A stretch of DNA of 64,000 nucleotides from Bacteroidaceae bacterium (GTDB lineage: Bacteria; Bacteroidota; Bacteroidia; Bacteroidales; Bacteroidaceae): contig JAGCPY010000067.1 of the NCBI GenBank assembly GCA_017965425.1, positions 1-64,000 of the forward strand. The letters are read 5' to 3'. Position 1 is the stretch's first letter, and each line of letters begins with the position of its first letter. This document shows, in pieces, positions 9,144 to 17,073 of this stretch. Both the position numbers and the translations under genes were made by a program. The notes beneath the pieces are model-generated. The model did not search any database. It was not told the origin of the DNA and was given only the letters and a program-made list of their open reading frames with translations.

Positions 9144-12100
9144 ATGAAACTAAAAGCATTTCTCACGTCCCTGCTGCTGTTGTTCGTAGCGGGAGAAGCA
9201 CAGGCACAAAGCGGCAATTGGAGCGATGAAGGATATCGCGACACCAACTGGGGCGGCGACATCACGTCCACTGCGTTCGTTATCAGCAACTACGCACAGT
9301 TAGCTCAGTTCGCCTACTTGGTGAACAATGGTAATAGCTTCAGCGGCAAGTACGTGATTCTAAGTCCGCAAGGGGAGTTCCCTTATTATACAATGAGTGA
9401 TCACTACTGGACACCCATCGGCACAGCCGACTATCCCTTCCTTGGCACTTTCGACGGCAATGGAGTCTCGGTTAACTACCTTAAGACCAACAGCAGCGAA
9501 GCTACTTGTCAAGGCCTCTTCGGCTATATCGGAACAGGTGGTATCGTCAAAAACGCTACGGTAAGGCATTCCACCATCACTGCAGCTTCCCAGGTAGGTG
9601 CCATCGCAGGCTATAACGGCGGCACGATGACAAACTGTGTGGTCATCAACAGCACCATCACGGGAAATAGCTATGCGGGCACTATCGTCGGACAGAATGC
9701 CGGCTCGATGACAACCTGCTACGCCATCACTTCTGGCTCGACCAAGGCCATAGGTGTCGAAGGTTCAGCTATAGGCGAGGACACAGAGAATGGTCGATGC
9801 CTTTGGACAATTACAGGCGATCATGTCCAAGCTTCTGTTGGCACACCCACAGGCACGACCTTAAACGATGTCGTGTTCTACGATGACGGTATTCACTTCA
9901 ACAATACACACTATTACAAGTCTGGAGCTCAGGCCACTGTGAGCTATTCCCAGCCCGGCTACGATGCCATCTTCAGCATCAGCAGCGGCGAAGGGGCCAG
10001 CATCAGTGGGAACGTGGTCACCGTAGGCACCAGCAATGTCGTGGTGAGTGCAGAGACCGCCATCGCCGAGTGGAGCGGTACAGGTGAAAGCGGCAATCCA
10101 TACCTCATCGGCAACAGCGATCAATTTGCATTGCTGGCGAACCGAGTAAAGGGCGGTACGAACTACAGCGGCACATATTTCAAGCTGACGGAAAACATCA
10201 GCACGACCACCATGGTGGGCACAAGTGCTAACAAGTTTAGCGGCACGTTCGACGGTGACGGCCACACGCTGACCGTTACCCTCAATAGCGATGCTGACTA
10301 CTGCGCCCCGTTTGCCTACACCGACGGCGCCACCATCCAGAACCTCGTCACAGCAGGCACCATCACCACCTCAGTCCGCTATGCCAGCGGCGTGGTGGGC
10401 AACAGCTCAGCAACCCTCACCATGACGAACGTGAAGAGCTGTGTCACCCTCACTTCTTCCTACAACGGCGAAGCTTATCTCGGCGGCCTGGTGGGCTATG
10501 CCATCAATGCTACACTCACGGGCTGCGCCTTCACCGGCAGTCTGGCGGGTGCCAACGCCACTAAATGTAGCGGTCTCATGGGCTATAAGACGAATGAATC
10601 GGATCAAACGCTAAAAGCCATCTTCACCGATTGTGTGTTCGCTCCTGCACAAGTGGGCGTAAACACTACGGACTCTTATACATTTGTCGTGAGCGATGGC
10701 ATCGCCGAGTTCACCAACTGCTACTACAACACTGCCCTCGGCGCACCGCAGGGCAAACAGGTCTATCGCATTGTCCCGGATGAGGGAATCACCGTGCAGC
10801 TCTTGAACCTCGGAACCGAATATAATGTCAGTGGCATCACCAGCAGTTCACTCAAAGGCATCAAGTTCAACGATGCGTTCTATGCTGCCAGCGGCGACCT
10901 ATTGGACTTTGTCCTCGGTGTTGTGGAAGGCTATACCGCCTCTGCCTATTATGTCAACGGCACCAAGCTCAACGACCCTATCGAATTTATGGGCCACTAT
11001 TCTCTGACGATGCCCGCACAGGACATCGCCATTACTGCCGACTTAGTCGCTGCTGAACAGATTGATGCCAACAGCTGGCTGCACGCCGCCAACCGCGCTG
11101 CCTCCTTCAGCACCACGGGCACAAACAGCATCACCATCACATCTGCTGCCGAGCTGGCGCTGCTGGCCTACAACGTGAACGTTAGCGGTCAGACCTACGA
11201 TGGCTATTCCATCACCTTGGGCGACCATATCAATCTCGACGGCCACACCTGGGAACCCATCGGCTACGGCCTCAGTGGCGCTTCCGGCTTCCACGGCACT
11301 TTCGACGGTGCTGGCAAGGTTATCAGCAACATGGAAGTAAGAGGCGATTCGTACATGGGTCTCTTCAGTATCGTGCTTTCGGGTGCCACCGTCAAGAATG
11401 TCTTCATCTCGAATGCAGCAGTGTATGGCTGTATGGCAGTGGGAACCGTAGCAGGTCAATGCCAAGGCACCATACAGAATTGTCATGTGTCAAACAGTAC
11501 CATTGAACTGCTTGCCAGCGATGCAGCCGGTGGACTAAGGCCTGTCGCACTTGGTGGCATTGCCGGCATGTGTGATTATGGCACCATCAGGGGTTGCACC
11601 ATTCTTGAAACCAGCATCTATCCTCAGCCTGAGAATTCATCCATGGTTGGTGGCATCGCAGGTGAAGTGACGAGAGGCAGACTGTTCGACAATCTCTCTG
11701 CCGCCGACATCGCCAAGAAAGCCAGTGACAACAACTTTGGTGCGATAGTTGGTATTGCTCAGGAAGGTGATATATCCAATAACTACTATGTGGATGGCCT
11801 CGGCATCTATGATACGCCTAACACGACGCTCTATGGCATCAATGGCCTTGACATACAAGGTAATGCGATGCGGGCATATCTCTATCCATCCAAGCCCGCC
11901 GACTTCGGTGATATTGTCACCAACTATAGCTTCGGCATGGAAGCCTATAGTGCAGGTCTGCACTATAATCTGAATTGGTATTCGCCCAACAAACCCACCA
12001 CGATGGACATCACTTTGAGCAATGATGGTAACAATAGTTCGTTGCTCAGCGATTACAAAGGCGTGGAGGGCACTGTGACGCTCGACCGCACCTTCTACAA

Positions 12101-12779
12101 GGATGGTGATTGGAACACCATCTGCCTGCCGTTCGGTATCAGCGACGTGAATAATTCACCGCTCTGCGCTCAGGGTGAAACCGTGGAGCTGTACCAATTG
12201 ACGGCTCTCGGTGATGATTCAGACACAGGCTTCGATGAGGAAAGCGGTACACTCACCCTGAACTTCGAGAGCCTCTTCGATGAAGACTTCAGTGAGACAC
12301 CCCTTGCTGCTGGCCAGCCCTATCTTATTCGTTGGTTAAACGCCACCGGCACATTGGAAAATCCCGTCTTTGAGAACGTGACCATTGAGAAAACTGCTCC
12401 CGCAGAAGAAGGCAACACATTCGGCAACAACGACGAAATCACCTTCATCGGCACCTTCAACGGCATGTCCTTCAATGCCACCAACCGTAGCATCCTGTTC
12501 CTCGGCGACAACAACATGCTGTACTATCCCGAAGCGAATGCCACCATCGGTGCTTGTCGCGCCTACTTCCAGCTCAATGGCATCACCGCTGGCGACATTC
12601 CCGTCAACAACGTGAAGATGTTCTTCGGCGATGAGACCACAGCAGTAACCTCTCCCCTCGCCTTTCGGAGAGGGGTTGGGGGTCAGGCTTGGTATGACCT
12701 CGATGGCCGCAAGCTCGGCAGTAAGCCGACAACCAAGGGCCTGTACATCCTCAACGGCCGCAAAGTAGTAGTGAAATAA
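9144..12779 (+). CDS. Large secreted surface protein, GLUG-type repeats, Por-type tail (paralogue)
   Basis: This 1211 aa paralogue of the 3052 product has a signal peptide (MKLKAFLTSLLLLFVAGEAQA, cut before QSG). GLUG-type modules follow: W.PIGT...F.GTFDGNG, GLFGYIG and VGAIAGYNGG in the first 220 residues, a module like those of the 3052 protein at about 310-560 (PYLIGNSDQFALLANRV, FDGDGHTLTVTL), and another at about 650-900. The LYKDGDWNTICLPF-type motif recurs (FYKDGDWNTICLPFGI), followed by a tail ending in GLYILNGRKVVVK. An in-frame palindrome lies just before the tail (12650-12687). It is probably a type IX-like secretion substrate exposed at the surface. Substrate unknown. Confidence 0.85.
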   Translation: MKLKAFLTSLLLLFVAGEAQAQSGNWSDEGYRDTNWGGDITSTAFVISNYAQLAQFAYLVNNGNSFSGKYVILSPQGEFPYYTMSDHYWTPIGTADYPFLGTFDGNGVSVNYLKTNSSEATCQGLFGYIGTGGIVKNATVRHSTITAASQVGAIAGYNGGTMTNCVVINSTITGNSYAGTIVGQNAGSMTTCYAITSGSTKAIGVEGSAIGEDTENGRCLWTITGDHVQASVGTPTGTTLNDVVFYDDGIHFNNTHYYKSGAQATVSYSQPGYDAIFSISSGEGASISGNVVTVGTSNVVVSAETAIAEWSGTGESGNPYLIGNSDQFALLANRVKGGTNYSGTYFKLTENISTTTMVGTSANKFSGTFDGDGHTLTVTLNSDADYCAPFAYTDGATIQNLVTAGTITTSVRYASGVVGNSSATLTMTNVKSCVTLTSSYNGEAYLGGLVGYAINATLTGCAFTGSLAGANATKCSGLMGYKTNESDQTLKAIFTDCVFAPAQVGVNTTDSYTFVVSDGIAEFTNCYYNTALGAPQGKQVYRIVPDEGITVQLLNLGTEYNVSGITSSSLKGIKFNDAFYAASGDLLDFVLGVVEGYTASAYYVNGTKLNDPIEFMGHYSLTMPAQDIAITADLVAAEQIDANSWLHAANRAASFSTTGTNSITITSAAELALLAYNVNVSGQTYDGYSITLGDHINLDGHTWEPIGYGLSGASGFHGTFDGAGKVISNMEVRGDSYMGLFSIVLSGATVKNVFISNAAVYGCMAVGTVAGQCQGTIQNCHVSNSTIELLASDAAGGLRPVALGGIAGMCDYGTIRGCTILETSIYPQPENSSMVGGIAGEVTRGRLFDNLSAADIAKKASDNNFGAIVGIAQEGDISNNYYVDGLGIYDTPNTTLYGINGLDIQGNAMRAYLYPSKPADFGDIVTNYSFGMEAYSAGLHYNLNWYSPNKPTTMDITLSNDGNNSSLLSDYKGVEGTVTLDRTFYKDGDWNTICLPFGISDVNNSPLCAQGETVELYQLTALGDDSDTGFDEESGTLTLNFESLFDEDFSETPLAAGQPYLIRWLNATGTLENPVFENVTIEKTAPAEEGNTFGNNDEITFIGTFNGMSFNATNRSILFLGDNNMLYYPEANATIGACRAYFQLNGITAGDIPVNNVKMFFGDETTAVTSPLAFRRGVGGQAWYDLDGRKLGSKPTTKGLYILNGRKVVVK
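12650..12687 (-). repeat. In-frame palindromic 'NPSP' element, copy 2
   Basis: CTCTCCCCTCGCCTTTCGGA and the following GAGGGG form a palindrome inside the coding sequence. The coding strand reads TSPLAFRRGVGG, while the minus strand reads TPNPSPKGEG, the usual sense of this repeat family. It is therefore inserted opposite to copy 1 at 8548, yet at the same place relative to the protein tail. Confidence 0.7.
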
Positions 12780-12799
12780 TGAAGTAAATAATATAGAAA

Positions 12800-12985
12800 A
12801 TGAAAAAGATTTATTTGATTCCAAAGGTTCACGTCGTGAACGTAGAACCTCATGCGCACCTCCTGGACGGAAGCCCCGTGCAGCGCGTCAGCAGCCAATC
12901 TACCGGCATCACCTATGGCGGCGGCAGCAATACTGCCGCCCGCGTGAAGGACCGTGGAGGCTATAACGTATGGGGCGACGACTAG
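12800..12985 (+). CDS. Small conserved peptide following the second surface protein
   Basis: This 61 aa product is almost identical to the peptide at 8744 through residue 43 (differences at positions 12, 22, 24 and 33) and then diverges, ending GGYNVWGDD. It starts 20 bp after the stop of the surface protein gene and is probably co-transcribed with it. No signal peptide, membrane segment or cysteine is present. The function is unknown. Conservation of the pair arrangement argues against a random open frame. Confidence 0.75.
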   Translation: MKKIYLIPKVHVVNVEPHAHLLDGSPVQRVSSQSTGITYGGGSNTAARVKDRGGYNVWGDD

Positions 12986-13001
12986 AGTGCGGAGTAATGA
13001 A

Positions 13002-13070
13002 GTGTCTGGTAAAAACCGCATGCTTAAGGCGGAATCAACGAAAAGACCTATGGAGACGAGCATGATGAGT
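13002..13070. repeat. Dispersed repeat, copy 1
   Basis: The segment holds CTGGTAAAAACCG, GGCGGAATCAACGAAAAG, CCTATGGAGACGAGCATGA. Related copies lie at 16971-17060 and 42584-42686. Its origin is not recognised. Confidence 0.6.
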
Positions 13071-13123
13071 GATTATGAAAGGGAACTGTATGAGTACAGC
13101 AACAGCATTTCTCTAGTTAAATC

Positions 13124-14323
13124 ATGGACAACAAAGAACTACAAAAGACAGTAAACCCCGTTTATTTGACCGCCAAAGGGACGTTGAGTGTTCTGTGCCA
13201 GGCGAAGGATCCGGATGCGGAGGCCTTGATGCCTTTAATCGGTCTGGAAACAAATCTGCAAGAGCGGGCTAAGACTATTCCCGCCTCTATCTCTAACTGT
13301 TACAAGATTGCCCAGACGGCCCGCTATGAAATTAACAACACAGCGGCGCTTCGAAGCAACGCCTCCAATATCGTGGATCTTCCTTCGGGTTATTCGCCCC
13401 GCGGGTTCCGCGTGTCTTCGGCGGGAAAGCGTTATTTCGGGTTTGACCTTCCGGTGGTGATAGACGACATGGCTCCAGCCGCACAAAAGGTGATGACTCC
13501 AGAGCAGCGCAGCCTGTCCAGTTATCACGCCGTGGATGCCACCAATTACCAATCCATGAAAGAGGCCCTGGGAAGCATCAAGGGTGAGCTATGCATCGTG
13601 ACGGAAGGGCTGCTCGGGTATTTCAACGAGCTGGAGCTGTTGAGTCTCTGCGAGGCCATTCACCGCCTCCTCTCGGAGTTCGGCGGTACCTGGATGACGG
13701 CCGATCTGTCCATCTTGAGAATCTATGCGCTCACCTTAGGAACTCTGCTCAAAGGTGACGAGCTTGCTTTCATGAATAGTTTCAAAGAGAAAGGCGGCGG
13801 TTTGGCCGATGTGAAAATGAACCAGAACAGTCTCTTCCTCAATGGCGAGGAGGGAGCCATACGATTCCTGAAGAACCAGGGATTCACTGTAGATACAGAA
13901 CCCGTCACCCTCTATCTTCCGGATATTCCCGGCATAAATGATGAGCTCCGTAATGTCTATCGGCAAATGAACATGCTCACTATGCGTGTAGCCTCTCCGA
14001 ATACCGGGGAAAAAACGGCTCCCGAACTTCCTTTTGCCGTCGATAGTTCGGTAAGGGAAAGGAAGCTTGTCATGAAAGTCCAGGGACGGGTGGACACATT
14101 CACGGCGACGGAACTGCTGAAAGCCTTCCAGGACGCGTCGCCTCACATCGATTCCATAGAACTGGACGTGGAGAAGGTGTCTTTTATATCATCGGCCGGT
14201 ATCCGTGTACTGCAGATGATGAGGACGTTTGTAAAAGACCTGAACTGCATTAAGGTATTCCATATCCAGTCCGAGGTCGAAAAAATCCTGAAAATGAACG
14301 GATTCGACCAACTTCTGCTTTAA
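13124..14323 (+). CDS. Leucine carboxyl methyltransferase-like domain fused to a STAS domain
   Basis: This 399 aa product joins two domains rarely seen together. Residues about 30-290 resemble the LCM/Ppm1-type SAM-dependent methyltransferase family: NIVDLPSGYSPRG is in the place of the SAM-binding motif, FGFDLPVVID follows, and IVTEGLLGYFNELELL matches the family's EGLL.Y motif. Residues about 315-399 form a STAS domain (LVMKVQGRVDTFTA, then FISSAGIRVLQMM). Ser356/Ser357 lie where anti-sigma-factor antagonists are phosphorylated. The protein may couple methyl transfer or small-molecule sensing to a partner-switching cascade, which is inference. No anti-sigma kinase or PP2C gene is nearby. 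No clear -7 box was seen upstream. Confidence 0.7.
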   Translation: MDNKELQKTVNPVYLTAKGTLSVLCQAKDPDAEALMPLIGLETNLQERAKTIPASISNCYKIAQTARYEINNTAALRSNASNIVDLPSGYSPRGFRVSSAGKRYFGFDLPVVIDDMAPAAQKVMTPEQRSLSSYHAVDATNYQSMKEALGSIKGELCIVTEGLLGYFNELELLSLCEAIHRLLSEFGGTWMTADLSILRIYALTLGTLLKGDELAFMNSFKEKGGGLADVKMNQNSLFLNGEEGAIRFLKNQGFTVDTEPVTLYLPDIPGINDELRNVYRQMNMLTMRVASPNTGEKTAPELPFAVDSSVRERKLVMKVQGRVDTFTATELLKAFQDASPHIDSIELDVEKVSFISSAGIRVLQMMRTFVKDLNCIKVFHIQSEVEKILKMNGFDQLLL

Positions 14324-14363
14324 GACATAATGGACGTATAGTCGTGATTAAGTGAGAAATTTC

Positions 14364-14460
14364 GGGTCACCTGCATAACCGTGTGGATTAACCAAAGATC
14401 TTGAGCAGTCTGAACATCATGGTTGTAGTGTACGCTCACACATGGTTATGCAGGTGACCC
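14364..14460 (+). repeat. MITE-like inverted-repeat element, copy 1
   Basis: A 97-bp element with ends GGGTCACCTGCATAACC and GGTTATGCAGGTGACCC. The terminal inverted repeats are about 22 bp long with a single mismatch. The internal sequence contains AAAGATCTTGAGCAGTCTG. It differs from copy 2 at one position only. Confidence 0.85.
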
Positions 14461-14510
14461 CGTGATTCTTGCTATGGCAAGCGACAAGGTCGAGCGGGAC
14501 ATGCTCATCA

Positions 14511-15953
14511 TTACTTCACAAGCACCTTGTGACCGTTCTCTACCACTATGCCTTTATAGCCTTTCTTGATACGCTGGCCACTGAGGTTATAACGGACAGA
14601 TGAAGCATTGGTTTGGTTGGACAACACGTTTTCGATGCCAGTTACTTCACTGGCAAACTGTAGCTCGGTAATCCACAGTTTTGAGCCCGGTGCCGATGCA
14701 CCACTGCCCTCTGTGCTGGAACTCATGCCACTGACACTCGAGGTGATGTCGATATAGAAGGCGTTGATGCCCCAACCAAGACCGGAAGGGTCTTTGCCAT
14801 TTTCGCTCACGGAAAGATCGATGTAGCCGAAAGTCCAGTCAGACGCAGCCTCGGTTATCTTCTTGCGGAACTTCACAGTACGGGTCACTTGCGGTTTAAT
14901 CACCAGGTCTTCGTTGAATTGGATGAACACCTGTGCTACGTCACCAGTCACGGGTTGGTATTTGTACCAGAAGGTGAGATAGCGTGCGGGAATGTTGTTG
15001 CAAGGCACGCCCTCTTCGTACTCGCTGCCGCTCATCTTTTTCAGGAAGCAGTCGGTGACTAACAGCGACGTTGTGACCGCCTCACCCGGCATACCTGCCG
15101 CCGACATGTCCACCACCTTCGACTCAAGCAGAGCTGCCGTAGACCCCGCAGTTCGGCCTTCGGTCTTCGTCACGCAGCCAGGAGCCAGAATGTTGAATGT
15201 GTCCCAATAGCCCGACGGTGACGTGTAGCTTCCGCCACCCATCTCTGCGGGCAGGTTGCGCTCCTCCCAGTCGGCAAAGCTGCCGTTGGGCACCTGATAC
15301 AAGGATACTGGCGAACCTCCGCCCACGTTGCTGTCGTCCACTGTGAGGTTCGCGCCCGTACTCACCTTATATTTGTTCCAAGCCTCAGCACTCTGTTGGG
15401 TATATACTATTACGGTGAAATTCGGTTGGGTGTTCACTACGTCAGAGCCGAGCATCAGCGTGCCCTGCACGTTGCAGTCGAACGTTTCCAGATGTGTGGT
15501 TCCCATGAAGATTTTGTCGGGGATAGCATAGTCTCCACCGGCCTCTATGCCGATAATATGCAGTTCGGTATAATCTTTGAACTGAGCCTCTTGCAATGAT
15601 ACATTCTTCACATATAGTCGCTTCACGTTGTCCTGTGCCGTCATTTCCTTACCCGCCATTTGCGACGTGTACTGACGGAACATCGGCTCCCAGTAATTGG
15701 GGTCGGTGAGGTCAGAGCCTTCGATATGTGCCCACTTGGTAGCGTCAATCGGTTCAATGGTGAGTTGGAACTGTGGCCCGCGGTCTGCCCATTCATAGGT
15801 GTCGAGCGTGAATCGGTAGTTGTTCATTTGGTTCTCGCCTACAAATGCCATATACGAGTCGGTGATAACGGGGTCGTGCAGCGTAATCTGCGCCTGTACA
15901 CCCATTGCCAGCATGAAGAGAACCATCAGTAAAGATAAAACTTTTGTTTTCAT
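14511..15953 (-). CDS. Secreted protein with PCMD-like domain and Por-type tail
   Basis: This 480 aa product starts with a signal peptide (MKTKVLSLLMVLFMLAMGVQ, then AQI). The region at about 230-440 resembles the 'putative carbohydrate metabolism' (PCMD) domain of Bacteroidetes: PNGSFADWEERN, GYWDTFNILAPG, then GSTAALLESKVV and LTFWYKYQP. It ends in a Por-like tail (YNLSGQRIKKGYKGIVVENG and a final HKVLVK). It is probably exported, possibly binding glycans at the surface. The gene is the only cargo between two 97-bp repeats and has its own promoter and a structured leader of roughly 280 nt. Confidence 0.75.
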   Translation of the reverse strand: MKTKVLSLLMVLFMLAMGVQAQITLHDPVITDSYMAFVGENQMNNYRFTLDTYEWADRGPQFQLTIEPIDATKWAHIEGSDLTDPNYWEPMFRQYTSQMAGKEMTAQDNVKRLYVKNVSLQEAQFKDYTELHIIGIEAGGDYAIPDKIFMGTTHLETFDCNVQGTLMLGSDVVNTQPNFTVIVYTQQSAEAWNKYKVSTGANLTVDDSNVGGGSPVSLYQVPNGSFADWEERNLPAEMGGGSYTSPSGYWDTFNILAPGCVTKTEGRTAGSTAALLESKVVDMSAAGMPGEAVTTSLLVTDCFLKKMSGSEYEEGVPCNNIPARYLTFWYKYQPVTGDVAQVFIQFNEDLVIKPQVTRTVKFRKKITEAASDWTFGYIDLSVSENGKDPSGLGWGINAFYIDITSSVSGMSSSTEGSGASAPGSKLWITELQFASEVTGIENVLSNQTNASSVRYNLSGQRIKKGYKGIVVENGHKVLVK

Positions 15954-16235
15954 ACGTTGCTGAATTTAAGTGAATATTATATTTAAGTGAATACTATGAT
16001 AGATGATGTATTATGTAAAGACAGCCCGTCCCAACCATTTTTCATGAGGCTGGAACGGGCAGAACAGGTTCCGCACCGTGGTGCATATAGGGTGAAATTT
16101 ATGCAGGGAAGATGGGGGGAGTATTTTTTCGCCCTGCTCACATTGCCTCCGCCCGGCGTCCTCGTCCGGGCAGCGGCAGAGCTATATGTCAGGGGGCAAT
16201 GGGGCATGATAGTTCTGGTTTAAAATGTTATAACA
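15954..16235 (-). promoter_or_regulatory. Structured 5' leader of the 14511 gene
   Basis: The promoter at 16240 is about 280 nt from the start codon. The leader can form a 13-bp stem from 16060-16048 and 16036-16024, and a GC-rich 6-bp stem GCCCGG/CCGGGC at 16151-16171. The first stem is complete only in the minus-strand RNA, where two positions are U-G wobble pairs. In plus-strand RNA the same positions would be C-A mismatches. This favours an RNA function in the leader of this gene. No known riboswitch class was recognised. Confidence 0.45.
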
Positions 16236-16239
16236 GGTG

Positions 16240-16247
16240 CAAAGATA
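16240..16247 (-). promoter_or_regulatory. Promoter of the 14511 gene, -7 box
   Basis: The minus strand reads TATCTTTG followed by CACC, a good -7 box. GATTG lies upstream in the expected -33 region. Confidence 0.7.
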
Positions 16248-16309
16248 CAAAATCTTTTTCAATCATTGTCCATTTCGTCCGAAAAAAAAGCAAAAAGCGG
16301 GCCAAGATG

Positions 16310-16406
16310 GGGTCACCTGCATAACCGTGTGGATTAATCAAAGATCTTGAGCAGTCTGAACATCATGGTTGTAGTGTACGCTCACACATGGTTATGCAGG
16401 TGACCC
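16310..16406 (+). repeat. MITE-like inverted-repeat element, copy 2
   Basis: 96 of 97 bases match copy 1 at 14364, in the same orientation. The right end is followed by GAAATTTC, which also precedes the left end of copy 1. Confidence 0.85.
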
Positions 16407-16432
16407 GAAATTTCTACTCATTCTTGCGTTAA

Positions 16433-16478
16433 ATAAAAAGCGCCGACTCACTCTGAGGTGAGCCAGCGCCTTTTTACC
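16433..16478. terminator. Bidirectional terminator-like hairpin
   Basis: AAAAAGCGCCGACTCAC and GTGAGCCAGCGCCTTTTT pair with a 6-nt loop. The stem has an A-tract on its left and a T-tract on its right, so it could stop transcription in both directions. It lies between the composite element and repeat island 2. Confidence 0.6.
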
Positions 16479-16505
16479 TCTTGTTTTTCCTAACAAATCC
16501 CTCAA

Positions 16506-16586
16506 TCCCTCACCTTTTAACGCATCTGACTGTCAAACAATAGTTTACTGGTGAGGGATAGGTGAGGAATAGGTGAGGGATAGTGA
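16506..16586 (+). repeat. Iteron hairpin unit C
   Basis: TCCCTCACC (16506-16514) is followed by a 35-bp spacer and GGTGAGG motifs beginning at 16550, 16561 and 16572. A decayed fourth copy lies at about 16583. The steps are 11 bp. It is paired head-on with unit C2, 29 bp away. Confidence 0.8.
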
Positions 16587-16615
16587 TACATTTACTGATC
16601 ACCTGAAAGACATTC

Positions 16616-16698
16616 CCTCACCAATCCCTCACCTATTCCTCACCTATCCCTCACCAGTAAACGTTTGTTTTTCAATGAGAGACAGCGAAAGGTGAGGG
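16616..16698 (-). repeat. Iteron hairpin unit C2 (reverse orientation)
   Basis: CCTCACC motifs begin at 16616, 16627, 16638 and 16649 (11-bp steps). A 35-bp spacer (16656-16690) and GGTGAGGG at 16691-16698 follow. With unit C it forms a large inverted repeat. Confidence 0.8.
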
Positions 16699-16739
16699 AT
16701 TGAGGGATTTATTAGGAAAACAAGTAGTAAGAGGAGATA

Positions 16740-16791
16740 GTATATACGTATCTGCTAACAAGTATATACGATATCGTCTGAAGATGTACAC
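16740..16791. promoter_or_regulatory. 22-bp-step array of GTRTAYAC-like motifs, island 2
   Basis: GTATATAC at 16740 and 16762 and ATGTACAC at 16784 are spaced exactly 22 bp apart. The array begins about 40 bp from the end of unit C2. Confidence 0.5.
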
Positions 16792-16970
16792 GTTCTGCCC
16801 TCAACGTCTGTCCGTGACGCGATGAGATTATCTCAACTATCCCACCTTCACAAAAAAGTACCGGCTGAGGCCACAAACACCAAGACAGATGGAGCAAATG
16901 AAAAGATGAAGTCCCATCCTGTACGCTGAAGACAAGTTCCTGTCAGACACCAACCAGCATATTTGAAACT

Positions 16971-17060
16971 ATTGATGTCCGGTAAAAACGGCTTCCTAAA
17001 GGCGGAATCAACGAAAAAACCTATGGGGACGGGCATGATGAGGTCCCGACTTTAAGTTTA
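16971..17060. repeat. Dispersed repeat, copy 2
   Basis: It begins ATTGATGTCCGGTAAAAA and contains GGCGGAATCAACG, CCTATGGGGACGGGCATGAT and ending CCCGACTTTAAGTTTA. It is closely similar to copy 3 at 42584 and shorter copy 1 at 13002. It lies just downstream of the DUF3467 gene. Confidence 0.65.
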
Positions 17061-17073
17061 CTGCGCAAGGTGT

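Larger units (their letters stand above)
14356..16414. mobile_element. Candidate composite element: two 97-bp MITE-like repeats carrying a secreted-protein gene
   Basis: Two almost identical 97-bp inverted-repeat elements lie in the same orientation at 14364-14460 and 16310-16406. The 8-bp sequence GAAATTTC directly abuts the outer ends (14356-14363 and 16407-16414) but not the inner ends, as expected for a target duplication of the whole 2.04-kb unit. GAAATTTC is itself palindromic, so it could instead be part of the terminal repeat. Between the elements lie the gene at 14511 and its promoter. No transposase is inside. Confidence 0.6.

Noticed and set aside
12954-13154. 66-codon frame crossing the second peptide and the methyltransferase start
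   Set aside because: It is out of frame with both neighbours, crosses a dispersed repeat and has no motif. A 29-codon sub-frame starting at 13065 (MSDYERELYEY) cannot be excluded but has no support.
15987-16324. Short plus-strand frames between the secreted-protein gene and repeat copy 2
   Set aside because: They lie in the leader and promoter region of the minus-strand gene and in the 97-bp repeat, with no start signal or motif.
16971-17060. Riboswitch reading of the dispersed repeat
   Set aside because: No known riboswitch core was recognised, and the copies do not sit upstream of related genes in a consistent orientation.
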